DNA of 64,000 nt from Leptospiraceae bacterium (GTDB lineage Bacteria > Spirochaetota > Leptospiria > Leptospirales > Leptospiraceae). The stretch lies in contig JADJSX010000008.1 of assembly GCA_016711485.1 (NCBI GenBank), positions 186,001 to 250,000 on the forward strand, given 5' to 3'. Below are positions 28,927 through 38,566 of this stretch, one piece after another (positions within the stretch are counted from its first letter, which is position 1; each line of letters starts with the position of its first letter). The translations under genes and the position numbers were made by a program. Under the pieces are notes generated by a model, which saw nothing but the letters and a program-made list of their open reading frames with translations, was not told the DNA's origin and ran no database searches.

Positions 28927-30339
28927 CTACGGTGCGTTATGTTCAACTCCAATAAATGTAATATCATCTTGTGGTTGAGAATTTTGTAAAAATAAATACA
29001 AACTATCTAGAAGAATACTGAATAATTCTTTTAACTCTTTGTCGCTATAAGCTTTTATAATACTTACAACTTGTGTTTCTCCGAATTCTTCTTTGTCCGA
29101 ATTAAATTCTTCAAATAAGCCATCTGTAAATAAGAATAATTTATCACCTTTTTCGAAGGGGATTTCAATTTCTTCGAATTCAACATCTTTTCTTATTCCC
29201 ATAATTTTTCCTGTTCTTGAAAGATGTTTGATGTCCCAATTTTTTTTTTGAATAATTTGGTCAGGATGACCAGCTGATGCGTAGATGATTTTATTTTTTT
29301 CTGGATAAATATCTACAATAATACAAGAAAAAAAACTATGAATAGCTCCAAACTTTTGCACAAAAGTATTATTTAAGTTTTTTAATAATTTTTTGGGACT
29401 CGAAATACTATGTTTGAAACTTTCGTATTCTCCTTTAATTGCCATTGTAATTAGTGCCGCTTGCACCCCATGCCCGGTCGCATCTGCAAGAAATATACGT
29501 GTATATTTATTGTTAATTTCGGATATATCATATATATCTCCGCCTACTTCATCTAAAGGAATATAACTGACTTCAAAAATTAAATTCTTGAAATCAGTAA
29601 AATTTTTATTCATCAAACTGCGCTGGATTTTTTTTGCTACGGAAATATCTCTTTTTAAATTATCGAGAGTTTTATTAATTTCGTGATTTTTCTGATCTAT
29701 TATTTTAGAATTTAAGAAGTCACTTAATTTATGGTGAAAAAAAATTAAATTTAGGCAATAGGCAAAAAAAATAGCAAGAGTTGAATTAATCGTATTAAAA
29801 AATAACAAGTCTAAGTTTTTTTGGAATTTGTATAATCCTACTAAAAATAAAAAAAGACTTAATACATATACAATTGTCGTATAACGTTTAAACGTAACGA
29901 AAAGAGCAGCTAAAAATACTGCACCAGTCGTAAAAAAAACAATATTCCCAGAAAAAAATTGTGCAGCAAGAGATGTAATCCCGAAAATTGACAAGTAAAA
30001 CTGAATTGAAAACAGAATAAAAAGCTCCGAGAAAAAACTACTCCAGCGAAATGGATTTGTAAATTTATAAATAAGTATATAAAATATGGCAAACGCAATC
30101 GCTGTATAATGTGCTGTGAATAAAGTTTCGCAGTAGGCAGAATTCTTTGAACAATATTGGTGTTCGATTAACTTTATATGAGCATAAGCCATAAATGGAG
30201 TTAATAACAAAATGAAAATAGCCATTAAGTTAAGGCGAATTAAGTTATCTTCTCTTAGTTTTTTAGAAAATTCATTTCTGTATAAATGAGGGACATTTAC
30301 ATATATGGAATTGTATATTGATTTAATTTTTTCGGACAT
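28927..30339 (-). CDS. membrane-bound SpoIIE-type PP2C phosphatase
   Basis: A 470-residue protein with six predicted membrane segments in the first 210 residues and a short coiled coil (about 215-240) leading into a PP2C/SpoIIE phosphatase domain. The domain has EVGGDIYDI, DATGHGVQAAL, LFTDGLFE and QDDITFIGV, so all metal-binding aspartates are present. It should dephosphorylate a Ser/Thr-phosphorylated STAS partner in response to a membrane signal. STAS genes occur at 32.8 and 41.7 kb, but linkage is not close enough to assign a pair. It converges on the aldehyde dehydrogenase gene across 220 bases that hold no clear terminator. Confidence 0.88.
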   Translation of the reverse strand: MSEKIKSIYNSIYVNVPHLYRNEFSKKLREDNLIRLNLMAIFILLLTPFMAYAHIKLIEHQYCSKNSAYCETLFTAHYTAIAFAIFYILIYKFTNPFRWSSFFSELFILFSIQFYLSIFGITSLAAQFFSGNIVFFTTGAVFLAALFVTFKRYTTIVYVLSLFLFLVGLYKFQKNLDLLFFNTINSTLAIFFAYCLNLIFFHHKLSDFLNSKIIDQKNHEINKTLDNLKRDISVAKKIQRSLMNKNFTDFKNLIFEVSYIPLDEVGGDIYDISEINNKYTRIFLADATGHGVQAALITMAIKGEYESFKHSISSPKKLLKNLNNTFVQKFGAIHSFFSCIIVDIYPEKNKIIYASAGHPDQIIQKKNWDIKHLSRTGKIMGIRKDVEFEEIEIPFEKGDKLFLFTDGLFEEFNSDKEEFGETQVVSIIKAYSDKELKELFSILLDSLYLFLQNSQPQDDITFIGVEHNAP

Positions 30340-30984
30340 GTTGAATTAATTATCCTCAAATAACTTTTGCTTTGTAGTTGAAGGATGGATAAACATGGTT
30401 TGAGATTGTAGAGAATATTGAGAATAAAGTAAACAAAATAATTCTTCCTTTTTTCATTCTTTGGCCCTAATCCTCGAAGAAATCGGGGCATTTTGTGAGT
30501 TTAAAATTTTATTAAAACATGGAACTTATTTCCGTTTCCCAAACGGGGTTCATTGCTTTAGACTATTTTTTGGGAAAAAATCGTGTAACTAAATGATTAT
30601 AAAACATATATTTTAATCTTAGAATACTAGTTTTTTTGATATATTTGATTGAAATTGATTCTTCTTTTTGTATTCTAGAAACTTCTGGTACATACTGATT
30701 CTATTTAATCGTTGCGCAAGATTTTATAAAAGTGAATCAGTATGTACCATTTCGACATATCCGAAGTTGTAAGACACAATTCTTTTTGAGAAATGGAATA
30801 GCAAATAACAAAAGTATTTACATACGAGCATTCTTTAAAGTAAGGTTTAGAATATTCACATACAAAAGTGTATATAATATAAGTTTCTTTTTTAATTAGA
30901 GCAATACAATGATTATTTATGCTCAACAAAGTAGGAATCTTAAAATACTTTTGGTAATTTGGCAAATAGTAAAAAAATAGATTT
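30340..30984. other. AT-rich gene-free region
   Basis: A spacer of about 645 bases between the divergent phosphatase and Hpt genes. It holds a 6-bp hairpin (CCGTTT at 30532-30537 with AAACGG at 30541-30546) and the 16-bp inverted repeat listed separately. A reverse-strand frame at 30705-30965 runs through that inverted repeat and looks like chance. I see no tRNA-like or other structured RNA. Confidence 0.45.
30686..30749. repeat. perfect 16-bp inverted repeat with 32-base spacer
   Basis: TGGTACATACTGATTC at 30686-30701 is exactly reverse-complementary to 30734-30749. The arms do not extend further in either direction. It could be the ends of a small degenerate mobile element, an operator pair or a transcript hairpin upstream of the Hpt gene. 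Confidence 0.6.
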
Positions 30985-31002
30985 TTGAAAAATAGTAATT
31001 AT

Positions 31003-31368
31003 ATGAAATTAAATGAAGAAATAAAAATTGAAATAGATTTTTCAAACCTTGGGGAAATCTATTCTGGTAATCCAAACGACTTTATCCTTATTTTAAAGAA
31101 AATACAGCAGGAATATTCAAAATATTTAGATTTACTTGTAGATCAAATTTTGACTGAAAATATGGATGACTTTCGAAAAACAAGGCACAAAATTTCCGCT
31201 ACATTACTTTTATTGAAACTCGATCATTTTCATGAATATTTAAGTTTTTTAAAGGAACATTTTGCTCAGGGTTTTTCTGAAAAAGATGAAATTATTTTAA
31301 ATTTACGTAAATGTTTCCAAGAAATACAAAATAATTTAAGTCGAAAATTGACCGAGTTAGAACCTTAG
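31003..31368 (+). CDS. stand-alone Hpt phosphotransfer-like protein
   Basis: A small helical cytoplasmic protein of about 121 residues. The segment FRKTRHKISATLLLLKLDHFHEYL has the position and amphipathic pattern of an Hpt phosphoacceptor helix, with the His of RHKIS as the probable phosphorylated residue. It would relay phosphate between a hybrid kinase and a response regulator. ATG at 31003 is chosen; a TTG at 30985 is in frame, and neither has a clear ribosome-binding site. A good terminator follows directly. Confidence 0.6.
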   Translation: MKLNEEIKIEIDFSNLGEIYSGNPNDFILILKKIQQEYSKYLDLLVDQILTENMDDFRKTRHKISATLLLLKLDHFHEYLSFLKEHFAQGFSEKDEIILNLRKCFQEIQNNLSRKLTELEP

Positions 31369-31396
31369 AGGTTTGTCAGCAAACCTTATTTTTTTG
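31369..31396 (+). terminator. intrinsic terminator after the Hpt gene
   Basis: AGGTTTG (31369-31375) and CAAACCT (31380-31386) form a perfect 7-bp stem around a TCAG loop, followed by TATTTTTTTG. This is a classic intrinsic terminator. It overlaps the last codons of the converging LysM gene. Confidence 0.8.
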
Positions 31397-32771
31397 TATT
31401 ATTGGTATTTTGAGTCGGGATCAAAAGAACCTGATTCGGGTAAATTTTATTAGGATTTGCAATTTTTGATTTATTCGCTTTGTAGATTTCTTTCCATCGA
31501 TTTTTATCACCTAAATATTTCTTATCAGCTGCGATTTGCCATAAAGTTTCTGGTGGATTTTTTTTGCGGACTACGTGTTTTTTTAATTTTGTTCCAGATT
31601 TTCTTTCTGATTCAAGGTCATTCGGTTTAGGAAAGTTTTTTTTATTTGTTTTTACTGATTTGTCTGTTGGATAAGAGTCTTTTTCATCTTCTGGTGATTG
31701 TGAATCGTTTTCATTATTTTTTATATTCCTATTAGATACTTCCGATTCAGTGTTCTTTTCAGAACTTACAATTTCTTCAGCTAGTCTTATTGCTTCATCG
31801 CTTTGTTGAATAGAGTCATAGTATCTTTCTTTTCCTAATAAATCAACTGATGAATTGAATGCTTCTTTTGATGCAGAAAGATTATCGAGTGCAACGGAAG
31901 GTTTTTCTTTATCGGAATTAGAATTTAAATGTTTATCTGCATCTTCAATTTTGACAGTGGCAAGTTTAATTCTGTCTTTTGCGTAAGGCAAAATAACTGA
32001 TGTTATCATTTCATTGGAAGAAGTTCTAATAATCTCTGTTTTTTTAAAGCCTTCTTTGAGACTTCCTCCTTCCATTAACTCAATTGATTTTTTATATTCT
32101 GAACGCAGAGAGGAAATTTTCTCTTTAATTATCTTGTCATTATTTGAATATTTTTCAATCAGATCAAAATTCGATTCAATGTCCGAAGAAGATTCAATTA
32201 CTGCTTGTGTTTGTGCTAAACTTAGGTCTCTTGCCTTTTCAGATATATTGATACATTCTTTATAACGCGCTGAACCTTTTTCGTAATCATTGTAAATTGA
32301 TGAATCGTTAGGAGAATTGATAAGTTTTTTATCTGCGTTTTTAACTATTTCATCGCCTTCTGCTTTCAATAGAATTGCTTTTTCATACAAGTCAGATGCT
32401 AAAGATTCAGCTAATGCTTGATTTGCTGAAAGAATCGCAGCTTCCACTTCTTTTTGAATATCTTTTATATAATTCGGAAGTGATTTTTGAGATGCTTCTT
32501 TTGCTTTTTCAGTAGCTACTTGTGCTAATTGAGTTATTTTTTTGACATCAGGCTTCGGATTAAATGAACTCTCATGAGCTAAGAATAAGTTTGTTCTCGA
32601 TTCATCAAACTCCGACTTGGAATATTTTTCTGAATTAAAATTCTTAGCTCGCGAGATTTCCTGCTTTGCTGTAGTTATTTCCTGTAGAGGCATTGTGGCA
32701 CTACAGGAAATAATACAATAAGGAACTAAAGGGAATATAAAATATATAGTTTTAGATACTATCTCTCTCAT
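31386..32771 (-). CDS. LysM-domain lipoprotein
   Basis: A 461-residue probable lipoprotein (hydrophobic N-terminus ending YCIISC) with a long, highly charged helical region (about 40-330) made of DUF4398-like alpha-helical repeats. A low-complexity Ser/Asp/Lys linker follows (about 335-400), then a C-terminal LysM domain (about 405-455; ETLWQIAADKKYLGDKNRWK...IYPNQVLLIP). LysM binds peptidoglycan glycan strands, so this should tether the outer membrane to the cell wall or span the periplasm. It follows the STAS gene on the same strand after 25 bases. Confidence 0.85.
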   Translation of the reverse strand: MREIVSKTIYFIFPLVPYCIISCSATMPLQEITTAKQEISRAKNFNSEKYSKSEFDESRTNLFLAHESSFNPKPDVKKITQLAQVATEKAKEASQKSLPNYIKDIQKEVEAAILSANQALAESLASDLYEKAILLKAEGDEIVKNADKKLINSPNDSSIYNDYEKGSARYKECINISEKARDLSLAQTQAVIESSSDIESNFDLIEKYSNNDKIIKEKISSLRSEYKKSIELMEGGSLKEGFKKTEIIRTSSNEMITSVILPYAKDRIKLATVKIEDADKHLNSNSDKEKPSVALDNLSASKEAFNSSVDLLGKERYYDSIQQSDEAIRLAEEIVSSEKNTESEVSNRNIKNNENDSQSPEDEKDSYPTDKSVKTNKKNFPKPNDLESERKSGTKLKKHVVRKKNPPETLWQIAADKKYLGDKNRWKEIYKANKSKIANPNKIYPNQVLLIPTQNTNNTKK

Positions 32772-32796
32772 TCATTTTATTAAATAATCTTTTGAA

Positions 32797-33132
32797 TTAT
32801 TTAAAGGCACCAACTGCATCTGCCTCAGCGTCAAAAATTTCAAAAAAAGATGTAAGTTTGGTCAATTCGAAAACTTTTCTAACTGAACCAGCTACGTTGA
32901 TAATTTTGAGTCCACCTTGGTATTTCTTTAAATTTGACAGACTTGATATGAGGGCACCGATTCCGGAAGAGTCAATGTAGGATACCTTTTCTAAATTGAT
33001 AATGATTTGGTATCTTTTTTCTTCGATCAATTTAGCAATTATATCCTTAATTTCCGGTGCATTGTATAAATCTATTTCACCATTAATGTCAAGAATTACT
33101 ATGTTTTTGTTCTCTCTTCTTGTGATTTCCAT
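32797..33132 (-). CDS. STAS-domain anti-sigma factor antagonist
   Basis: A 111-residue single STAS domain similar to SpoIIAA/RsbV. The phosphorylation loop is YIDSSGIGAL; by comparison with SpoIIAA Ser58, the expected phosphosite is S55. It should switch between a phosphorylated state and an unphosphorylated state that binds a partner kinase or anti-sigma factor. No RsbW-type kinase is adjacent. Candidate phosphatases in the window are the three SpoIIE-domain proteins. Confidence 0.9.
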   Translation of the reverse strand: MEITRRENKNIVILDINGEIDLYNAPEIKDIIAKLIEEKRYQIIINLEKVSYIDSSGIGALISSLSNLKKYQGGLKIINVAGSVRKVFELTKLTSFFEIFDAEADAVGAFK

Positions 33133-33235
33133 TCTTGTTAATCCATTCCTTGGTTATTAATAATCAGTTTGAGGTATTTTTGGCAACTAATATATAAATC
33201 CACTTTAATAAAATAAGTCAACGATAAAATTTACA

Positions 33236-34339
33236 TTAAGTGTATAATTTTTTCCAATTCGTATAATATTCTAAAAACGTAGAATCATAAACAGATTTAC
33301 GAATACCATTCATAAATTCTTTCATAAAATATAAATTATGATACGTGCTTAAAGTAAATGCTAATAACTCTTTCACTTTATGTAAATGCCTAATATAACC
33401 AAGACTATAATTTTTGCAAACTTTACAATTACAATTTGGATCTATCGGACTTTCTTTGAATCGGTGCGATTCATTTCGCAAATTTACTTTACCGTATGAA
33501 GTAAATACTTGTCCATTTCTAGCATTCCTTGTAGGAAGTACGCAATCAAACATGTCAATTCCATTTTTTACACCATCAAGTATATCAGGAACTGTTCCGA
33601 CGCCCATCAAATAACGCGGTCGGTTATCGTCAAAAAATGGGGAAATTCCTTCTAAAATTCGAACAAATTCAGCTCTTGGCTCACCAACTGATAATCCACC
33701 GACAGCAATTCCATCGAAGGGAAGTGAATTAATAAATTCTAATGATTTGATTCTAAGTTCTAAATCAACTCCACCTTGGCTAATTCCGAATAGGTTCTGA
33801 TTATTTCGATTCTTTTCAAAATGACGAATGGATTTTTCTGCCCAATAATGAGTTCTAATGAGAGACTCTTCTAATCGTTCTCGATTCGCACCATAGGGAG
33901 CACAATCGTCAAGAACCATCATTATATCAGAGCCAATCGAGCGTTGAATATCAATTACCTTCTCTGGAGTGAATTCATGTTTGGATCCATCAATATGCGA
34001 GCTGAATTTTACTCCGTCTTTTTGGTATTTAAAAAGACCATTTAAGCTAAATATTTGATAGCCTCCGCTATCGGTTAACAATGCTTTGTCGTAGGACATA
34101 AATTTTTTTAAACCCCCGAAAGAGTCTAAAACATCGGTTCCCGGGCGTAAGTAGAGGTGGTATGTATTACCAAGAATTAAATCCAAATCTAACTCACGAA
34201 TGTCTTCCGAAGATAAAGATTTAATTGTTCCGCGTGTGCCTACAGGCATAAATGCTGGAGTTTGGACTTTGACTCCGTTTAAATTTAATTCACCTGCACG
34301 TGCTAATGAATCAGTAGATTGCTGCTTTAAGGTATACAA
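33236..34339 (-). CDS. tgt: queuine/preQ1 tRNA-guanine transglycosylase
   Basis: Exchanges guanine 34 of GUN-anticodon tRNAs for preQ1 in queuosine synthesis. The 367 residues are the normal bacterial length. It shows DSGGYQIFS (D90), GGLSVGE, MFDCVLPTRNARNG (nucleophile D265) and the zinc site C303, C305, C308 with H334. The start is TTG at 34339, fitting the family N-terminus. The only Shine-Dalgarno-like AGG lies inside the end of the inverted-repeat element that separates this gene from the chemoreceptor gene. Confidence 0.95.
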   Translation of the reverse strand: MYTLKQQSTDSLARAGELNLNGVKVQTPAFMPVGTRGTIKSLSSEDIRELDLDLILGNTYHLYLRPGTDVLDSFGGLKKFMSYDKALLTDSGGYQIFSLNGLFKYQKDGVKFSSHIDGSKHEFTPEKVIDIQRSIGSDIMMVLDDCAPYGANRERLEESLIRTHYWAEKSIRHFEKNRNNQNLFGISQGGVDLELRIKSLEFINSLPFDGIAVGGLSVGEPRAEFVRILEGISPFFDDNRPRYLMGVGTVPDILDGVKNGIDMFDCVLPTRNARNGQVFTSYGKVNLRNESHRFKESPIDPNCNCKVCKNYSLGYIRHLHKVKELLAFTLSTYHNLYFMKEFMNGIRKSVYDSTFLEYYTNWKKLYT

Positions 34340-34341
34340 TT

Positions 34342-34455
34342 ACCTAACCCCGATCTTATTATTCTTGGAATACTTTATACTAAGAAGTCCCCTTCCCTTA
34401 AAGAGAAGGGGCGGCTTATTTGAATTTCTCAAATGGAAGAAGTCTGGGGTTAGGT
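34342..34455. repeat. 114-bp inverted-repeat (MITE-like) element between mcp and tgt
   Basis: The ends are ACCTAACCCC (34342-34351) and its exact complement GGGGTTAGGT (34446-34455), with weaker pairing continuing a few bases inward. The interior has a GC-rich hairpin, CCCCTT...GAAGGGG, near 34388-34410. The composition is unlike the surrounding AT-rich DNA. The right end touches the TGA stop of the chemoreceptor gene (34455-34457 on the reverse strand). The left end stops two bases before the tgt start codon. No transposase is present, so this is a non-autonomous or palindromic intergenic repeat. Confidence 0.65.
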
Positions 34456-36236
34456 CAAGTAATCTTAAACACACCAATGAGCTGACTCAGTTTTTCGGAT
34501 TGAGCGGCTAATTCTGATGTAGACGCTGCCATTTCTTCAGAGGACGACGCAGTGTTTTGTGCTACAGAATTTACTTGTTCAATTGCATTAGAAATTTCTT
34601 TGGAAGAAATTTTCATTTCGTTTGTAGCCCGTGAAATAGACTGAGCCATTTGAGAAAGTGTTGTTACGGATTTTAAAACTTTTTGATTTCCGCTACTCTG
34701 CATTTTTGTTGCATTGGAAATTGAATCAGAAAGTTGTGCTGCTTCCATGGATTTGTGGAGAATTTTATTCAGGGATTCTACGACTTGCCCTACTATAGCT
34801 TTACCATCATTTACCTTTGTTATGCTATCTGTAATTAGCTCGGCGATCTCACGTGTTGCTTTTTGTGATCTTGCTGCTAGTTTCGAAATTTCTTCGGCTA
34901 CTACTGCGAAACCTCTACCGGATTCACCAGCTCTTGCGGCTTCGATTGCGGCGTTTAGAGCAAGTAAGTTGGTTTGTTCAGAAATATCGTTGATTACATT
35001 GATGATATCAGAAATTTGTTCGGAGCTTTCTTCGATAGCCGCCATACGTTTCACAGTTTCATTTACCTTTATTTGGCCTTCTTTTGCTTCTGCCAAAGCA
35101 GATTGAGAACCTTCATTTACTGCACGCGCTGTTTCTGTGATTTGAATGATAGACTTAGATAGCTCATTCATTGACTTATTGGTTTCAATTACTTCTTTTT
35201 CTTGATCTCGTGCACTTTCAGAAACATACGAAATTGATTCCGTAATTTCTGTTACAGCGGAAGCGGTTTCTTCCAAAGACGAGGCTTGGTTTGTTGCTCC
35301 ATCTGCTAAATTTCTGGATGTTGCAGAAAGTTCTTCAGCAGAGGAAGCTAAATGGTCAGAAGTATTTCCAATTTGTTTTACTACATTTTTGAGGTTTTCG
35401 GATGCCTTATTTAATGCACGAACTAAGCGACCAATTTCGTCACCAGATTTATTTTCTACAAATATAGTTAAATCCCCATCTGCAAAGCTATTCGCGATTT
35501 TTTCAGCTGATAGGATTGGGTAGGCTATTCGACGGATCATCATGTAGGCAGTAATCAATGCAACAAATATTGTAATTGCGTATCCTGTCCAAAGTGTAAT
35601 CTTTAACGCACCTGAAGTTCTAACCAAACCGGCACTAGTTTGAGTAAGCGAATCAATTGATTTTTCTGATAAACTATTCGTTGTAGCGAGGAAGTTTGAA
35701 TACGTATCGCCTTTTTGAGAATATAAACTAAGAGAATCACGCTTTAATTGAGCCCTCTTCCAATCTGGTGTGTCATACTGGAAGTATTCTTCCATATTTC
35801 TTTGATAAATAGGTAATCCAGCGTTCAATTCTCCAACTAACTTTTCTAAATTATCTATCAATGATAATATTTCGGTACGTCTCCCATTTTCAAGACTATT
35901 TGGATTCGAATCTTTTATATTTTGTCTAATGTTAGGAATCACAGTTGAAACATCTTTTTCATACTGTAAAATTACCTCTAAGTGTTTTTTGAATTCATTC
36001 TTGTCATCGGTGGTAATCATTTTCCCAATTGATATCTCTCTGTTGATCATACCAAAATTTAATTTATTTAGATTCACACTACTATGAATAAAAACGTCTT
36101 TGAATACGGAGATTTCTGTTTCCATTCGAGTTAGTCCCATTGTTCCAAGTATAACAATAATAAGGGAAAGCACTTGAAAAATAGCTACAGAAAGTATGAT
36201 TTTTACTTTGACACTTAGATCTTTGATATTGAGCAT
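34455..36236 (-). CDS. transmembrane methyl-accepting chemotaxis protein
   Basis: A 593-residue chemoreceptor with transmembrane helices at about 12-34 and 211-235. Between them lies a periplasmic four-helix-type sensor, then HAMP (about 236-287) and a long signalling domain with the tip NLLALNAAIEAARAGESGR near residues 420-440. Ligand unknown. The last codon and stop abut the inverted-repeat element, so the C-terminus could have been altered by its insertion. No CheR-binding pentapeptide is visible at the end. It is divergent from the M50 protease gene across 86 bases. Confidence 0.92.
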   Translation of the reverse strand: MLNIKDLSVKVKIILSVAIFQVLSLIIVILGTMGLTRMETEISVFKDVFIHSSVNLNKLNFGMINREISIGKMITTDDKNEFKKHLEVILQYEKDVSTVIPNIRQNIKDSNPNSLENGRRTEILSLIDNLEKLVGELNAGLPIYQRNMEEYFQYDTPDWKRAQLKRDSLSLYSQKGDTYSNFLATTNSLSEKSIDSLTQTSAGLVRTSGALKITLWTGYAITIFVALITAYMMIRRIAYPILSAEKIANSFADGDLTIFVENKSGDEIGRLVRALNKASENLKNVVKQIGNTSDHLASSAEELSATSRNLADGATNQASSLEETASAVTEITESISYVSESARDQEKEVIETNKSMNELSKSIIQITETARAVNEGSQSALAEAKEGQIKVNETVKRMAAIEESSEQISDIINVINDISEQTNLLALNAAIEAARAGESGRGFAVVAEEISKLAARSQKATREIAELITDSITKVNDGKAIVGQVVESLNKILHKSMEAAQLSDSISNATKMQSSGNQKVLKSVTTLSQMAQSISRATNEMKISSKEISNAIEQVNSVAQNTASSSEEMAASTSELAAQSEKLSQLIGVFKIT

Positions 36237-36322
36237 AATATTATTATCGTAACCTATTCAGAATTTTATTAAAAACAATTTAGGGTCTTGACGAACCCTT
36301 AATCCTATTAAGTTTAGTACAA

Positions 36323-37246
36323 GTGAAAAGTAAAGTCGGATTTCATATTTTGTTATTAGTTCTCACTTTTTTGACCCTAACGTTTAAAGAGGGTTTTTGG
36401 GCTCTCTTATTTGCATTCGAGGAAAATAAGGAAGTTCTGATAAATATTTTTTGGAGTGAGTATCCCTATGCTTCTGCCCTTTTGTTTATTTTATTTTCTC
36501 ATGAAATGGGGCACTATATTCCAGCGCGAATATATAAATTGAAAACTACCTTGCCTTATTTTATTCCAATTCCATTTAGTCCAATTGGGACAATGGGAGC
36601 TGTAATCCAAATCCAAGAACCAATACAGGACAAGATAAAACTTTTTGATATTGGAGTAGGGGGACCGCTGATGAGCTTAATTCTTTCCATCCCGTGTTGG
36701 ATTGTTGGACTATATTTGTCTGATCTTGCAAATCTATCCGATTTCGCTCATGAAAAAAATATTTTAAATTTTGGTGATAGTTTATTTACTTATTATACAG
36801 GGCAATGGATTTTAGGGCCTTATGATCCAGTAACAACCACTATTTTTATTCACCCACTTGCGAAAGCAGGATGGGTTGGGCTTTTAGTTACCGCAATAAA
36901 TTTATTTCCGTTTGGACAACTTGATGGTGGTCATATTGTTTATTCCTTATTTGGGGAACGTTATCGCAATTGGATTCATTATTTATTTTTAGCCTTTTTA
37001 TTTTTAGGATTTGTTAGTATAACATGGGTGATATGGGGGTTTATCATATTTTACCTCATTAAAGTTGAGCATCCATATGTGCCTAACGCTACTTCTGAAT
37101 TAGGTATTGTTCGTAAAATCTTGGGGTATTTTATGTTAGTTTCCCTATTCTTTATATTTATTCCAATTCCTATCAGCACGGGAGAGTCGTTACTTTACGA
37201 AGATATTTGGAATTTATTAATTGGTTATTTTAATTCAGGTTTATAA
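36323..37246 (+). CDS. M50-family intramembrane metalloprotease
   Basis: A 307-residue polytopic membrane protein of the site-2-protease superfamily. The zinc site is HEMGH (H60, E61, H64) in an early membrane helix, and the third ligand is D201 in FGQLDGGH. There is no PDZ domain, so it resembles the short group that includes plant EGY-like proteases rather than RseP. It should cleave membrane-embedded substrates; the target is unknown. The start is GTG at 36323 without a clear ribosome-binding site. It is followed by a beta-propeller lipoprotein gene 23 bases later. Confidence 0.88.
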   Translation: MKSKVGFHILLLVLTFLTLTFKEGFWALLFAFEENKEVLINIFWSEYPYASALLFILFSHEMGHYIPARIYKLKTTLPYFIPIPFSPIGTMGAVIQIQEPIQDKIKLFDIGVGGPLMSLILSIPCWIVGLYLSDLANLSDFAHEKNILNFGDSLFTYYTGQWILGPYDPVTTTIFIHPLAKAGWVGLLVTAINLFPFGQLDGGHIVYSLFGERYRNWIHYLFLAFLFLGFVSITWVIWGFIIFYLIKVEHPYVPNATSELGIVRKILGYFMLVSLFFIFIPIPISTGESLLYEDIWNLLIGYFNSGL

Positions 37247-37269
37247 TATTTAAACGTGAGCAATTTAGA

Positions 37270-38490
37270 ATGAATTCATTTTATCTAACGAACCAAATAA
37301 TTTTCTTTTTTTTTCGTTTGTTACTATTATTTTCATATTTTTTAATTCTATTTAATTGCACTGATATTAAACGTCCTTCCATAGGAAGTATTTTTGCGAA
37401 TAGCTTATTTGTAATTCCGGGTGCGGGATTAGAAAGAGTAGGCGTTGTTACAAGTGACTTTGGAACGAGTGGTCGATTTGTAGTCATTAATCCAGACATA
37501 GAAATCGCAGTTCCTACCTTTGCAAATATTCATTCAGACGCAGTTGTTCGATTTATAGATGGAAAAGTTTTTATTATCAATCGACTTAATCGAGACAGTA
37601 TTTTGATTTTAAATCCATACATTGCATATTTACCAGAATTTGAATATTCAGTGGGTAGTGGAAATAATCCGCAGGATATAGTAAAGGTAAATGAAAATAA
37701 GGCTTACATTACTCTATATAATAGTCGTAATCTGTTAGTTGTAAATCCTTATTCGGGTGCTTTGATTCGAACAATTGATCTAGGGCAATATGCCGAATCT
37801 AGTTCCGCAGGAATTGTCGGTCCAGATGGAATCCCTGAAATGTCTCGAATGTATATAGAAGGTAGTTCTTTATATATACAACTTCAGAGGTTGGATAGAA
37901 ATGATCCTTCTGGAATTCCTACGCCTAATAGCAATTCGCTTCTCTTGGAAATAGATTTGAATTCAGATACAGTAATAAATTCTTATGATTTCAAATCAAG
38001 AAATCCTATTAGCAAAATTCAGAGGCTAGAAATGGGTGGAGAATTATTTTTAATTATGTGTGCACCTAACCGTTTAGGTTTTATTAGTCAATTGGATGGA
38101 GGTGTTGTTGCCTTTAGCCTGACAACAAAAACATTTCGAACTAATTTTCTTTATTCAGAATTAGAAGCTGGTGGAGATATATTAGATGTGCAGATCAAAA
38201 ACGAATCTGAGGGTTATGCTTTTGTTTTGGATTCTAGTTTTAATAAGTCAGTGCATCAATTTAACCCAAGTACGGGAAGTCGAATCAATACGATTTTAAG
38301 TTTTTCTGCTAGTGCAGGAAATATTTCCGGACTTCTTTTGACTAGGCAGGGTAGGTTGTATGTTGGAGATGGTACATTTTCGAGACCTGGAGTTCTTATT
38401 TTTGATACGAACCGAGTGGATAAACCAAGGATCACGCAAACTAGTATAGATGTAGGTCTTCGTCCATTCGATTTGGTTGAAATACAATAA
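37270..38490 (+). CDS. beta-propeller lipoprotein
   Basis: A 406-residue protein with a hydrophobic leader ending LILFNC (lipidated Cys near residue 30). It consists mainly of short beta-strand repeats (VRFIDGKVFIINR, VKVNENKAYITLYNSRNLLVVNP, LLTRQGRLYVGDG) typical of YncE/SMP-30-like propellers. It is probably anchored in the outer membrane or on the cell surface and used for binding. It lies 23 bases after the M50 protease gene and may be co-transcribed. Confidence 0.75.
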   Translation: MNSFYLTNQIIFFFFRLLLLFSYFLILFNCTDIKRPSIGSIFANSLFVIPGAGLERVGVVTSDFGTSGRFVVINPDIEIAVPTFANIHSDAVVRFIDGKVFIINRLNRDSILILNPYIAYLPEFEYSVGSGNNPQDIVKVNENKAYITLYNSRNLLVVNPYSGALIRTIDLGQYAESSSAGIVGPDGIPEMSRMYIEGSSLYIQLQRLDRNDPSGIPTPNSNSLLLEIDLNSDTVINSYDFKSRNPISKIQRLEMGGELFLIMCAPNRLGFISQLDGGVVAFSLTTKTFRTNFLYSELEAGGDILDVQIKNESEGYAFVLDSSFNKSVHQFNPSTGSRINTILSFSASAGNISGLLLTRQGRLYVGDGTFSRPGVLIFDTNRVDKPRITQTSIDVGLRPFDLVEIQ

Positions 38491-38554
38491 TCTCTATTTT
38501 TTTAATTAAGATGTTCTGCTAGCGAGTTGCCTGTAATTGTTTATTATTTTATCA

Positions 38555-38560
38555 AAGGAG
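38555..38560 (+). promoter_or_regulatory. ribosome-binding site deciding a TTG start
   Basis: AAGGAG lies six bases before the TTG at 38567. It favours that start over the earlier in-frame TTG at 38537, which has no such site. Confidence 0.75.
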
Positions 38561-38566
38561 AAATCA

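Noticed and set aside
30705..30965. Reverse 86-residue reading frame in the long AT-rich spacer
   Set aside because: It runs through one arm of the 16-bp inverted repeat, has a random-looking Cys/Tyr/Ile-rich composition and no ribosome-binding site.
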